Positions 1 to 8,483 are shown, counted from the stretch's first letter. The stretch: 64,000 nucleotides of DNA from Rhodospirillaceae bacterium (GCA_008012315.1 SSEL01000012.1:186001-250000), one strand, 5' to 3'. Notes: generated by a model not told the origin, from the sequence alone. Made by a program: numbers and translations.

Positions 1-653
1 GCAAGCACCGCAAGATGACGCGAAAGCGGCGTGGCGTGATGGTTCCACAGGCTCTCCAGCGCATGGGAGAGCGCATCGAGGCCGGAGCTCAAGGTAATCG
101 CCCAGGGCAAATCGACCGTCAGTTCCGGATCGATGAAGGAGGCTTCGGGAAACAGGTCCGGCCGGTCGAGCGAGAGCTTGCGGCTGTTCTCCTGGTCCCA
201 CAGGGTCGCCCAGCAGGTGACGTCGCTGCCAGTGCCCGACGTCGTCGGCACGGCGATCAGCTTCAGCGGCGCTGTCGCGGCGTCATCGGGTGGGGCATCC
301 GCTTCCAACGCGGTGAGCAGACGGTCCTGGCTGCCTTGGCCGACGGCGAGCGCCTTCGCCACATCGATGGCGGAGCCGCCACCCAGCGCCACGATCAGCC
401 CGATATCCGGGTGCTGCGCCAGAGCTTCGTTGCAGGTCCTCAGATCGTCCAAGGTGGGTTTGGGCCGGAAATCAGTAATGACGAGCGCCTGGCTGCCGGT
501 AGTGATGGCGAGCCGGCGGCCGAGATCGGCAAAGACGGGTTCCGGATAGGTCACCAGCGCATAGGGCCGGCCGGCAACCGCCGCTGCTATCTGTCCGAAT
601 GCGCCTGGGCCGACCGATAGCCGGACCGGGTTATGATATTTCCAAAGCTGCAT
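1..653 (-). CDS. Iron-containing alcohol dehydrogenase, phosphonate-associated type (partial, runs off left edge)
   Basis: The reverse strand is open from an ATG at 653 to the window edge, giving about 217 residues of the N-terminal part. It starts MQLWKYHNP and has a Rossmann-like half with the GGGSAIDVAKA nucleotide-binding motif and the VPTTSGTGSDVT segment, both standard in iron-dependent alcohol dehydrogenases (NAD(P)H-linked aldehyde/alcohol interconversion in the cytoplasm). The metal-binding C-terminal half is outside the window. AGAGGG lies about 8 nt before the ATG. It is divergent from a LysR gene of the type linked to 2-aminoethylphosphonate breakdown, so a phosphonate-associated Fe-ADH acting on phosphonoacetaldehyde-like substrates is the best guess; the substrate is inference. 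Confidence 0.8.
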   Translation of the reverse strand, partial: MQLWKYHNPVRLSVGPGAFGQIAAAVAGRPYALVTYPEPVFADLGRRLAITTGSQALVITDFRPKPTLDDLRTCNEALAQHPDIGLIVALGGGSAIDVAKALAVGQGSQDRLLTALEADAPPDDAATAPLKLIAVPTTSGTGSDVTCWATLWDQENSRKLSLDRPDLFPEASFIDPELTVDLPWAITLSSGLDALSHALESLWNHHATPLSRHLAVL

Positions 654-753
654 CTGACCCTCTGCGCCGCAACGGCAACCCGCCATCCATCCTTGGTCTG
701 GCGATTCGCGTGTTTTCAGGTGCCGTTCGGCGTCGGGTTAGACTATTCATGCA

Positions 754-787
754 ATCTTCATATCGATCCAATTGAAAGCATGAAGAT
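754..787. promoter_or_regulatory. Inverted repeat, likely LysR operator in divergent promoter
   Basis: ATCTTCAT (754-761) and ATGAAGAT (780-787) form a perfect 8-bp inverted repeat with an 18-nt spacer, between the divergent Fe-ADH and LysR genes. A TATAGT box follows at about 794, just before the LysR ATG. Position and symmetry fit an autoregulatory LysR binding site; binding itself is not shown. Confidence 0.5.
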
Positions 788-805
788 AAGATATATAGTT
801 GGTCT

Positions 806-1696
806 ATGAATGATGCTCAGCTCAGATGTTTCCACGTCGCTGCCATCGAAGGCAGTTTCTCGCGCGCCGCGGCGCGCCTGCGGCTCAGCCAGCCGACAGT
901 CTCGACCCAGATCCGAATCCTCGAAGAGGGTTACAAGGTGCAGCTTTTCCGGCGCCATGGAAGGCGGGTCGAGCTGACTGATGAGGGGCGGGAACTGCGC
1001 GCCATCACCCTGCGGCTTTATGCGGCGCAGGAAGAGGCGCGCTCCTATCTCAGCCAGCGGCGGGAATTGATCGGCGGCCTGATCCGGATCGGCGCGGTCG
1101 GGCCGCATCATGTCATGCCGGTGCTGCGGGAATTCCAGGACCGTCATCCGCAGGTCGATTTCACCCTGAAAATGGGCAATTCGAATGAAATCTTCCAAGC
1201 GGTGCTGGACCGGGACGTCGATATCGGCGTGTTGGCTGAGCCCCGCATGGGCCATGAAAATCTCTATCTCATGCCCCTGCGGACCGATCACGTGGGCTTC
1301 GCGGTTAGCGCGCGGCATCCCTGGTCGGAGAAGCAGGCGGTGACACTGCCGGAAGCGGCGCAGGAAACCCTGCTGTTGCGCGAGGCCGGATCGGTCACAC
1401 GCAGCGTTTTCATGAAGGCGCTGACGGAAGCCGATCTCAAACCTGCGAAGATCATCGAGATCCACACGCGTGAAGCGATCAAGGAAGCGGTGGCGCAAGG
1501 ATTCGGCGCGGCGCCGATCCTCCATAGTGAGGCCAGCTATGACAGTCGCGTGAAGCTCATTCCGCTCGCCGCACCGTCACCGAGCTTTACCGAATATGTC
1601 ATCTGCCAGACCGAGATGCGCGGCACCGCGACGGTGCGCGCCTTCATCGCCGCTGCCGGCGATGTCGCGGCGCGCTGGCGCGCGGCCGTTCGGTGA
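806..1696 (+). CDS. LysR-family regulator, aminoethylphosphonate-associated type
   Basis: The 296-residue protein has the N-terminal LysR winged helix-turn-helix (FSRAAARLRLSQPTVSTQI, about residues 17-35) followed by a periplasmic-binding-protein-like effector domain to the end. The length is normal for LysR. It is divergent from an iron-containing alcohol dehydrogenase. That pairing, and the sequence style of the N-terminus, resemble the LysR subfamily associated with 2-aminoethylphosphonate catabolism. It would control the divergent dehydrogenase through the inverted repeat at 754-787. No phn transport or transaminase genes are visible here, so the phosphonate link is inference; a generic LysR regulator is the fallback. 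Confidence 0.85.
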   Translation: MNDAQLRCFHVAAIEGSFSRAAARLRLSQPTVSTQIRILEEGYKVQLFRRHGRRVELTDEGRELRAITLRLYAAQEEARSYLSQRRELIGGLIRIGAVGPHHVMPVLREFQDRHPQVDFTLKMGNSNEIFQAVLDRDVDIGVLAEPRMGHENLYLMPLRTDHVGFAVSARHPWSEKQAVTLPEAAQETLLLREAGSVTRSVFMKALTEADLKPAKIIEIHTREAIKEAVAQGFGAAPILHSEASYDSRVKLIPLAAPSPSFTEYVICQTEMRGTATVRAFIAAAGDVAARWRAAVR

Positions 1697-1700
1697 CGAC

Positions 1701-2645
1701 CTATTCGAAGACGATGCGCGGAAAATAAAGTGAGACGACATGCACCGGCTTGTTGACGAGCTCGCTGATGGCGAGATCGCCGCAGACGCTCGACAACAGA
1801 TAGGCATCCATCGCTGAAACCCCGTGCAACCGCCCGAGCAGATCGATCATCTGCATCGTCGCCATGCGGGCGGCCTCGAAAAGATCCGGTGAGACACCGC
1901 AGGTGACGTGATAACCCTTGGCGTCGAGATGTCGGGAAACCGGTCCCGCCGTGGTGAATTGCGGCCCCTTGAGCCGGGCATCCTTGATGAGATCGACCTT
2001 GAGCGCGATCGCCATGGGGCTTTCCAGCGCCGTGCCGGCCAGCTCACCATTGCCTTGCGCCGCATGGGTATCGCCGACCGACAACAACCCGCCGGCGGTC
2101 TCGACGGGAAGATAGAGCACCGAGCCGGCAGAGAGATCGCGCACATCGAGATTGCCGCCGGTCGAATAAGGCGGCAGGGATGAATGAATGCCCGGCTTGC
2201 CCGGCGCCAGGCCGATCGTACCCGGAAAGGGCTTCAGGGGAACCTTGGCGATGTCGCTATACATCGCCGGCTTCAGGCAATCGCGATCGTAATGCCAGAT
2301 CTTCAGATGTGGGTCGCGGAACTGGTCGGTCAGGATGCCGTAACGCGGCGTCACCGCGCTCCAGGCCCAGCCGGACGGCGTGAAATTCAGAATGGTGATC
2401 TTCAAGGCATCGCCGGGCTCGGCGCCATCGACGGCAATCGGGCCGGTCAAGGGCACACCGCTGCTGTCATACAGCGCGTCGAGCTGATCGACGGTGGTGG
2501 CCTGCGTGATGGTTCCGCCGGAACTGTCGATCACGTCGAATTCCACCGTTTCCCCGGGCGCGATCGTGGTGACGGGTTGATGCGCCAGGCTCCAGTCGAA
2601 ATGATGCTGTCTGGCGTGGATCGTGTGGTTGCACCCAATCGGCAT
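1701..2645 (-). CDS. Acetamidase/formamidase family amidase
   Basis: This 314-residue protein matches the FmdA/AmdA family: an N-terminal HHFDW segment, the VEFDVIDSSGG strand, GPIAVDGAEPGDAL near residue 90, and the LSVGDTHAAQGNGE block near residue 190, which is the family's most conserved stretch. These cytoplasmic enzymes hydrolyse formamide, acetamide or short aliphatic amides to the acid and ammonia. The gene converges on the LysR gene with only 4 bp between stops. It is divergent from a polyamine-type binding protein across an AT-rich palindrome, which suggests joint control of a nitrogenous substrate. The exact substrate cannot be read from the sequence. Confidence 0.88.
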   Translation of the reverse strand: MPIGCNHTIHARQHHFDWSLAHQPVTTIAPGETVEFDVIDSSGGTITQATTVDQLDALYDSSGVPLTGPIAVDGAEPGDALKITILNFTPSGWAWSAVTPRYGILTDQFRDPHLKIWHYDRDCLKPAMYSDIAKVPLKPFPGTIGLAPGKPGIHSSLPPYSTGGNLDVRDLSAGSVLYLPVETAGGLLSVGDTHAAQGNGELAGTALESPMAIALKVDLIKDARLKGPQFTTAGPVSRHLDAKGYHVTCGVSPDLFEAARMATMQMIDLLGRLHGVSAMDAYLLSSVCGDLAISELVNKPVHVVSLYFPRIVFE

Positions 2646-2717
2646 CTTTCCCTCGGTGTCTGGCTGCTCGGTATCCGGCTAGCTCAATCGCCATATTGAC
2701 GAACTTTATTCACGTAT

Positions 2718-2741
2718 ATTATTTTATGTTAATAAAATAAT
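2718..2741. promoter_or_regulatory. Perfect AT-rich palindrome, likely operator between amidase and binding protein
   Basis: Two 10-bp arms, ATTATTTTAT and ATAAAATAAT, flank a GTTA loop. It lies in the 134-bp divergent region between the amidase (start 2645) and the solute-binding protein (start 2780). In such GC-rich DNA a 24-bp AT-only dyad is conspicuous and is best read as a repressor or activator site. The cognate regulator is not identifiable. Confidence 0.5.
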
Positions 2742-2779
2742 TTCGCAATAGGCCCATTTATGGGCAACGGGGAGGCATC

Positions 2780-3889
2780 ATGGTAACCGGCGACAATCAT
2801 ATTAAAATCCTTATGGCACAGGATAGACGCGGTTTTCTCAAATCGCTGGCAGCGCTCGGCCTGGGCGTTGCCGTCATGCCGTCAGTGGCCCGCCGGGCCG
2901 CGGCGGCCGATAAGGTGCAGATCTATACCTGGTCGAATTACAACGATCCGAAATTGTTTCCCGATTACGTCAAGAAGCATGGCAATCCGCAGGCGAGTTT
3001 CTTCGGCGACGAGATCGAGGCGCTGAACAAGCTGCGATCGGGCTATGTGGTCGACCTGACGCATCCTTGCAACGACGCGATCATGCGGTTCCGCAACTCG
3101 AATGTCATCCAGCCTTTCGATGCGAAGCGCCTGAAATATGTCGGGGATATGTGGCCCGAGCTGACGAACCTGCCGGGAACGGTGGACGAGCAGGGGCAGC
3201 GCTGGTTCCTGCCATTCGACTGGGGCAATTCCTCCGTGATCTATCGCACGGATCTGGTCGATCTCAAGGAACCGTCCTGGTCGGTGATCTTCACCGACGA
3301 CCGCTACAAGGGCCGGGTGGCGATGTATGATTCCGGCGAGCCGGCGATGGAAATCGCCGCACTGCTGCTCGGCTACAAGAACATCTATTCGCTCAGTGAT
3401 GACCAGCTCAAGGAATGCGCCAAGGTCCTGCGCCATCAGCGCGACAATGCACGGCTCTATTGGAGCGACCAGACCAGCGCGGAGCAGGGCATGGCCTCCG
3501 GCGAACTGGTCGCCATGTATGGCTGGAACGATGCCGTGCAGCGTCTCAAGAAACAGGGCCTGCCGGTTGCCTATATGTCACCCAAGGAAGGCATGCTCAC
3601 CTGGGTCTGCGGTCTCGTCCTGCATAAATCGGCACCGCATGTTGACCTCGCCTATGATTTCGCCAATGCCTTCACCTCGCCGGAAGCGGGCGCTTATCTG
3701 ATCGGGTCGATGGGCACCGGCCATGCCAACAAGAAGGCTTTCGACATGGTGCCGAAGGAGACATTGGAAAGCCTCGGCATCTCCAATCCGGCTGAAACCA
3801 TGAAGCGGACGAATTTCATCCAGGAGATCGCCGAGGAACGGCGCGTCAAATACAACAAGATCTTCGATCAGGTGAAAGCCGGCGGCTGA
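2780..3889 (+). CDS. Extracellular solute-binding protein, PotD/PotF-like (spermidine/putrescine type)
   Basis: The 369-residue protein has a twin-arginine-like signal (QDRRGFLKSLAALGLG, about residues 14-29) with an AAA-ADK cleavage region near residue 44. It continues with the VQIYTWSNYNDP start and the FDWGNSSVIYRTD segment typical of polyamine/thiamine-type periplasmic binding proteins (bacterial solute-binding family 1). It should capture a small cationic or amide-like substrate in the periplasm for an ABC importer, but no permease or ATPase gene lies next to it. The initiator ATG at 2780 has a GGGGAGG site 5-10 nt upstream; Met14 (2819) is an alternative that leaves a more compact Tat signal. 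The substrate is inferred only from family resemblance and from the neighbouring amidase. Confidence 0.85.
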   Translation: MVTGDNHIKILMAQDRRGFLKSLAALGLGVAVMPSVARRAAAADKVQIYTWSNYNDPKLFPDYVKKHGNPQASFFGDEIEALNKLRSGYVVDLTHPCNDAIMRFRNSNVIQPFDAKRLKYVGDMWPELTNLPGTVDEQGQRWFLPFDWGNSSVIYRTDLVDLKEPSWSVIFTDDRYKGRVAMYDSGEPAMEIAALLLGYKNIYSLSDDQLKECAKVLRHQRDNARLYWSDQTSAEQGMASGELVAMYGWNDAVQRLKKQGLPVAYMSPKEGMLTWVCGLVLHKSAPHVDLAYDFANAFTSPEAGAYLIGSMGTGHANKKAFDMVPKETLESLGISNPAETMKRTNFIQEIAEERRVKYNKIFDQVKAGG

Positions 3890-3907
3890 AGGCTCGAGCC
3901 GCCGACC

Positions 3908-3957
3908 TAAGCGGGCTCTCTCTCCATCCTTCCCGGAGATATGAGGGAGCCCGCTTA
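3908..3957. terminator. Hairpin between convergent genes (possible bidirectional terminator)
   Basis: A 14-nt left arm starting TAAGCGGGCTC (3908-3921) pairs with a right arm ending GAGCCCGCTTA (3944-3957), with one G-T mismatch and a 22-nt loop. It sits between the binding-protein stop and the convergent OmpA-like gene. There is no long T run, so termination efficiency is uncertain. Confidence 0.5.
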
Positions 3958-3997
3958 GCGCTCTATCTTATGGAGGAGAGACGGATCGGGTCCGGCT

Positions 3998-5140
3998 CTA
4001 GCGCTGGTCGAATTTCATTTCGATGCGACGGTTCTTCTTATAGGCCTCTTCGGTATCGGCCGAATCGAGCGGGTTGAACTCCGCAAAGCCGGCGGCGGCT
4101 AGATGTTCGGCGGGAATGCCACGGCTGATCAGATACTTCACCACGGCGATGGCGCGGGCCGTCGACAATTCCCAGTTTGACGGGAAGCGCGGCGTCGAGA
4201 TTGGCCGCTTATCCGTGAAACCGTCGACCCGCAGCACCCAATGGATCTCCGGCGGAATCTCCTGCGCGATCAGGATGAGCGTGGTGGCGAGGACATCGAG
4301 CTGCTGTTGCCCAGCCGGCGTCACATCGGCGGAGCCGCTGTCGAACAGCACCTCGGACTGGAAGACGAAGCGGTCGCCGACGATCTGGATATCCTGGCGG
4401 TTGCCGAGGACCTCGCGCAGGCGGCCGAAGAATTCGGAGCGGTAGCGGGCGAGTTCCGCCACCTTCGAAGCCAGAGCGGCATTCAGGCGCTTGCCCAGTT
4501 CGGTGATCTGGACATTCTGTTCCTTGCTCTTCTGCTCGGACAGATCCAGCGCCTTCGATATCTCGGCAAGCTGCTGGCGCATGGCGAGGATCTGCTGGTT
4601 CAGCAATTCCACCCGCCTCTGCGCTTCCGTCGTCAGCGTCTCGGTATTGGCGTTGGTGTCGTTCAGCTTCTTCTGCAAGTCGTCGCGCAGGCTCTGCAAG
4701 GCGGCGATATCGGTCATCAGCGCCTGGATCTTCTGCTTATCCGCATCGATCGTCTTATAGGCGTCTTCAAGCTGCTTCGCCTGGTCTTGGGTGACGGCCA
4801 GTTGCTGCTGCGCCTTGTTGCGCTCATTGGTCAGCGCCAGGACCTGATTATGAAGGTCGTCGCGCTCGGCGGTGGATTTGGTCAGCTCGCTGGAAAGCTG
4901 CTGCACCTGCGCTTTCAATTGCGCGGAATTGGATTGTTCCAGCGCCAGCATATCGGCCAGTTCGGCCAGCTGCGAATTCAGCTTGGCGAGGGCCGCATCC
5001 TTCCCGGTCAGGATCTGGCTGAGGAAAAGCTGGCCGATGACGAAGATCATCAGCACGAAGACGATGACCATCAGCAGGTTCGACAGAACGTCGACATAAC
5101 CGGGCCAGACTTCGACGTGGCGACCTCGCCGGCTGCGCAC
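3998..5140 (-). CDS. MotB/OmpA-like peptidoglycan-binding protein with coiled coil
   Basis: The 380-residue protein has one N-terminal membrane segment (about residues 17-42) preceded by an Asp in the motif WPGYVDVLSNLL, like the proton-pathway Asp of MotB/ZorB proteins. A long coiled coil follows (about 50-220), then a C-terminal OmpA domain (about 245-380). That domain keeps the peptidoglycan-binding signature: DGFTD near residue 305 and NWELSTARA near residue 322. It lies 9 nt downstream of the TolQ/ExbB-like channel gene and is surely co-transcribed with it. Together they should form an inner-membrane proton-driven stator whose arm reaches the cell wall. Such pairs are common housekeeping genes in Rhodospirillales, with no assigned role that I know of. 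Confidence 0.85.
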   Translation of the reverse strand: MRSRRGRHVEVWPGYVDVLSNLLMVIVFVLMIFVIGQLFLSQILTGKDAALAKLNSQLAELADMLALEQSNSAQLKAQVQQLSSELTKSTAERDDLHNQVLALTNERNKAQQQLAVTQDQAKQLEDAYKTIDADKQKIQALMTDIAALQSLRDDLQKKLNDTNANTETLTTEAQRRVELLNQQILAMRQQLAEISKALDLSEQKSKEQNVQITELGKRLNAALASKVAELARYRSEFFGRLREVLGNRQDIQIVGDRFVFQSEVLFDSGSADVTPAGQQQLDVLATTLILIAQEIPPEIHWVLRVDGFTDKRPISTPRFPSNWELSTARAIAVVKYLISRGIPAEHLAAAGFAEFNPLDSADTEEAYKKNRRIEMKFDQR

Positions 5141-5149
5141 GGCCGCTCC

Positions 5150-6310
5150 TTAAGTCCGCTGATCCGGGCCGGTCATGCCGGCCGCCGCGGCAATGGTCCG
5201 GGCGAGCACCTTGATCTCGCTACGCAGTTCCTGGACCGATTGATTGCGGCCATGGCTGACCTCCTGCAGCACATGGGAAAGCTGCGCATCGATATTGCGC
5301 AGATGAGCGCGGCTCTGATTATCGAGACCGAGCCCGCCGCCTTGCGCCACATCCACCAGTTTGCCGAGCACTTGGCGGATATCGCTCTGAGCATCGGCGA
5401 GGCGGCTGTGCAATTGCTGTTGATGTCGCAGTTGATCCGTCAGGCCGACCAGTTGGTCGGCCAAGGCATTGAAGCTGTGCGCCGATTGCATCCGGGTGTC
5501 CTCGGCGCGCGCCATGGTGCGCTGCAGGTTCTCCAGGCTTTCGGCGGTCTGTTCCAGCAGGGCCTGGATATAAGCGGGGATCGGTTGGTCGCTTTCGACC
5601 AGGGCGCCGCCGCCGGTCAGGCGCGTCATGCCCGACAGCCAGTCCTCGACGTCGACATAAAAGCGGTTCTGCGCCTGGCCGGCCTGCAAATCGAGATAGC
5701 CCATCAGCAGGGAACCGGAGAGGCCGAAAAGCGAGGCGGAAAATGCCGTCCCCATGCCTTCCAGCGGCCCGTCCAACGCGTTTTTCAGATCGTTGAACAT
5801 CGAGACCGGGTCATTGGCGGTCAGGTTGAGATCGCGGATCGCCGCGGCAACGGCGCTGATCGTGCTGAGCAGGCCCCAGAAGGTACCGAGCAGGCCGAGC
5901 AGGATGAGCAGGGAAATGAAGTAGCGGGAAATCTCGTGGCTTTCGTCCAGCCGGGCCTGTAACCCGTCCAGGACAGAGCGCAGGGAGGTCGCCGACATGT
6001 TCAGCCGGCCGGTCCGTTCGCGAATCATGGCAGCAAGGGGGGCGAGCAAGCGGGGTTGCTCGTGGCTGGTGGCATGACCGCCGCGCACGAAGGCTTCCAG
6101 CCAGGAAATATCGCTGTTCAGCCGGATCACCTGCCAGAACACGAAGACGATACCGATCAGCAGGACGGCGAGGATGCCGCTGTTCAGCGCGGGATTGTGC
6201 CAGAAGGCCTCGACGATCTTACTCCAGAGGAGGAAGATCAGCCCCCCGGCGGCAATCAGACCAACGACCATCCACAGCAATTGACGGGTAGGACGACTCA
6301 TCGATGCCAC
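5150..6310 (-). CDS. MotA/TolQ/ExbB-family proton channel protein
   Basis: This 386-residue protein has membrane segments near residues 10-28, 38-60, 128-152 and 195-212. It includes the conserved LLGLLGTFWGLLSTISA stretch (about 136-152) and GMGTAFSASLFGLSGSLLMG (about 190-209), the hallmarks of the MotA/TolQ/ExbB channel family. The C-terminal 120 residues are predicted to be helical and cytoplasmic, unlike the short tail of TolQ. It is the promoter-proximal gene of a two-gene unit with the MotB/OmpA-like gene, 9 nt apart. A true TolQ is encoded separately at 53649, so this is a second energised complex in the same genome segment. The driven process is unknown. Confidence 0.85.
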   Translation of the reverse strand: MASMSRPTRQLLWMVVGLIAAGGLIFLLWSKIVEAFWHNPALNSGILAVLLIGIVFVFWQVIRLNSDISWLEAFVRGGHATSHEQPRLLAPLAAMIRERTGRLNMSATSLRSVLDGLQARLDESHEISRYFISLLILLGLLGTFWGLLSTISAVAAAIRDLNLTANDPVSMFNDLKNALDGPLEGMGTAFSASLFGLSGSLLMGYLDLQAGQAQNRFYVDVEDWLSGMTRLTGGGALVESDQPIPAYIQALLEQTAESLENLQRTMARAEDTRMQSAHSFNALADQLVGLTDQLRHQQQLHSRLADAQSDIRQVLGKLVDVAQGGGLGLDNQSRAHLRNIDAQLSHVLQEVSHGRNQSVQELRSEIKVLARTIAAAAGMTGPDQRT

Positions 6311-6497
6311 CTAAGGATATCTGACAGGGATTACCCCCAAAAGGATTACTGCCGTCGCGGCGCAGCCCAGCGTTTTACCAGTTCCATCATACGCGGCCGG
6401 CACATCCTCATCAGGCATCAGGCATGGCAGACATCACGATGCCTAAGTAACATCAGCCATTGTGGCAGCAAGTCAAGCCCCGCCGCCGGTTCGGCCC

Positions 6498-8483
6498 TTA
6501 CTGCAGGCTTTCCGCCGGGACGATATCGACCCGGTCGGCGCCGCCGCCTTTCAGCCCAAGGGCCCGGACATCGATCCGCGTAGACCGAACGCCCTTGTGA
6601 TACAGATAGTTCCGGACCTGGATGCCGCGCGACAGCGACATGCGCCGCGCCTTGCTTTCGGTTTCCTCCGTGCCGGACGCGGAAGCCATGACCTGCACGC
6701 GCATATTGGGATCGGCCATCATCTTTTCCGCCAGTTGATCGAGCGCGGCCTGGCTGTCGGCCGGGATATCCGCGCTGTCGGCGGCAAAGGAAATGCTGAG
6801 CTCGACGGCCGTCGGCACCGGCGTCGGGGCCGGCTGTGGCGCCGTCGCGGTCTCGGTCGTCGTCGGCGCGGCGGTTGCTGCCGGAGCTTCCTGCGCGGGC
6901 GCTTCCTGGCTGGCCGTCGCGGTTGCCGGCGATTCGGGAACCGGCGTCTCCGTCGTTTGCGGCGTTGGCGCGGCCGCAGGGGCCGGCGGTTCGGCCGATG
7001 CGGCTGCCGTGGCAGCCGGGGCAGGAGCCGGGGCTGCTGCGGGAGCCGCCGCCGGTGCGGATGCCGGCGCCGGGCTGGCAGCGGCGGTCGCCGACGGCGT
7101 GGTCGGCGTCGTCGTGCCATCCGCATTGGGAATCGGAATGCCGGTGCCTTTCAGCATCTCGGTGGGCGAGGCAACATCGGTCGGGATATCGGTCGGCGGC
7201 GGTGGCGGCGTTTCGCCGACATCCGCCTGGGCGGTCTGTGTCGGCGCATCCGTCGTTGCCGTCGTATCCGTTGCTGTCACATCCGTCGCGGCGGTGCCTG
7301 TTGCCGTGGACTCTGGTGTCGTTTCGGTGCTTGATGCCGCCTCGGTACTCGGTGCTGTCTGGGCGACCTGTGTCGAAGCGGCGCTCACCGCGGCCAGCTG
7401 AACCGGCGCATCGGTCGCAACTGCCGGGCTGCCCGTGGCCACGGGCTCGGCTGCCGCGGCGGTGCCAACCAGGGCGACGCTATTGCCCAGTTGGGTGGTT
7501 TCCGGTTCGCTGCTTGCCGGTTCGGCGCTCGCTTGCGTGGGGGCCGCACCATCGCTGCTGTTTTGGCCGAGCGATTCCTCGGTGCCGGTCGGCGTGGCGC
7601 TGCCGGGCGTTTCCGAGGCGGGCTGTGCCGCGCCGCCAGCATCGCCGGTGCCGGCCGGGGCGGCTTGCGCGACAGCACCGGCAGCATCGGTCTTCGGCGT
7701 ATCGCTTGCTGCGGCCTGCGACTCTTGTTCCGCCGCCGCTGTTTCTGCCGCCTGTGTGGCCGCGGCCGGGACATCCGTTGCAGCCGCTTCTTCGGTCTTG
7801 GGTGTTTCGGCTGCGGCTGCGCTCTCCGTCGCCGACGCCGATGCAGCCGACGTCGATGCGTCGGCGACCGTCGTCACGGCATTGCTTGTCGCTGCATTGC
7901 TCACCGCGGTATCGGCAACTGCCTGGTCCTTCTCGGCGGCCTGCTTCTCGGCGGGCTTGTCGGTGGAAGGCGCGGTCTTGGCCGCTGTTTCAGTGGCTTT
8001 CGGTGCGGCCGCCTTCTTCTTCTTTTTGACGCCCACCGCTTTGTTCTTATGCGTGCCGGGCGCCTTCAAGCGGATGGGTTCATCCTGACCACTGGCTGCC
8101 GCGAGCGTGGAATAGGGGACGAAGCCGGGGGCAACGCCCTGTGTCCCAGCGTAGCCCTGCGTCCCGGCATAACCCGGTGCACTGCCATAGCCGGTTGTCG
8201 CATTCGCGGGGATGAAGGCCGATTTCGGCTTGGCGGCCGGATAAGTGCCGCCTTGAAGCGCAGGCGCGTAGGTACTGCCGGAATAGGCCTGCATCGTCGC
8301 CGTTCCTTGCGGCGCCGTTGCGGGCAGGCTGTCGAGCACATCGTAATTGATGGTGACCTGGCTTGATCCGCTGCCAAAGGCCTGCGCCTGAGACGACGCA
8401 GGCTGCATCATCAGCACCGTGCCGACTGCACCCGTGAGGATAGCTGCCTGCAACCAGAAAAGACGGCCAGACGTCTTCATCAT
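6498..8483 (-). CDS. Large Ala/Thr/Pro-rich secreted protein with degenerate OmpA-like C-terminus
   Basis: With the ATG at 8483 (GGGA about 8 nt upstream) the protein is 661 residues. A TTG codon at 8559-8561 also opens the frame but lacks a good site. It has a signal peptide (MMKTSGRLFWLQAAIL...), a GYxGTQGYAGTQG repeat near residue 105, a Lys-rich KKKKKAAAPK patch near 150, and a low-complexity Ala/Thr/Pro/Glu linker to about residue 560. An OmpA-like fold follows. This C-terminal domain has SKARRMSLSRGIQVRNYL but lacks the usual GHTD aspartate (ASASGTEET instead), so diaminopimelate binding may be lost. It lies upstream of the channel/MotB-like pair on the same strand with a 187-bp gap. 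A periplasm-spanning role is inference. Confidence 0.75.
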   Translation of the reverse strand: MMKTSGRLFWLQAAILTGAVGTVLMMQPASSQAQAFGSGSSQVTINYDVLDSLPATAPQGTATMQAYSGSTYAPALQGGTYPAAKPKSAFIPANATTGYGSAPGYAGTQGYAGTQGVAPGFVPYSTLAAASGQDEPIRLKAPGTHKNKAVGVKKKKKAAAPKATETAAKTAPSTDKPAEKQAAEKDQAVADTAVSNAATSNAVTTVADASTSAASASATESAAAAETPKTEEAAATDVPAAATQAAETAAAEQESQAAASDTPKTDAAGAVAQAAPAGTGDAGGAAQPASETPGSATPTGTEESLGQNSSDGAAPTQASAEPASSEPETTQLGNSVALVGTAAAAEPVATGSPAVATDAPVQLAAVSAASTQVAQTAPSTEAASSTETTPESTATGTAATDVTATDTTATTDAPTQTAQADVGETPPPPPTDIPTDVASPTEMLKGTGIPIPNADGTTTPTTPSATAAASPAPASAPAAAPAAAPAPAPAATAAASAEPPAPAAAPTPQTTETPVPESPATATASQEAPAQEAPAATAAPTTTETATAPQPAPTPVPTAVELSISFAADSADIPADSQAALDQLAEKMMADPNMRVQVMASASGTEETESKARRMSLSRGIQVRNYLYHKGVRSTRIDVRALGLKGGGADRVDIVPAESLQ

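Noticed and set aside
4241-5962. A 573-residue plus-strand ORF opposite the OmpA-like and ExbB-like genes
   Set aside because: It is a low-complexity, His/Gln/Asp-rich antisense frame with no domain features; the minus-strand genes have clear motifs and ribosome-binding sites.
3998-6310. Zorya anti-phage system (ZorAB)
   Set aside because: The channel and OmpA-like pair resembles ZorAB, but no ZorC, ZorD or ZorE gene lies beside it, and the pair is common in Rhodospirillales as an ordinary envelope unit.
6462-7334. Arg/Gly-rich plus-strand ORF over the Ala/Thr-rich protein gene
   Set aside because: The composition is just the complement of a low-complexity coding region.
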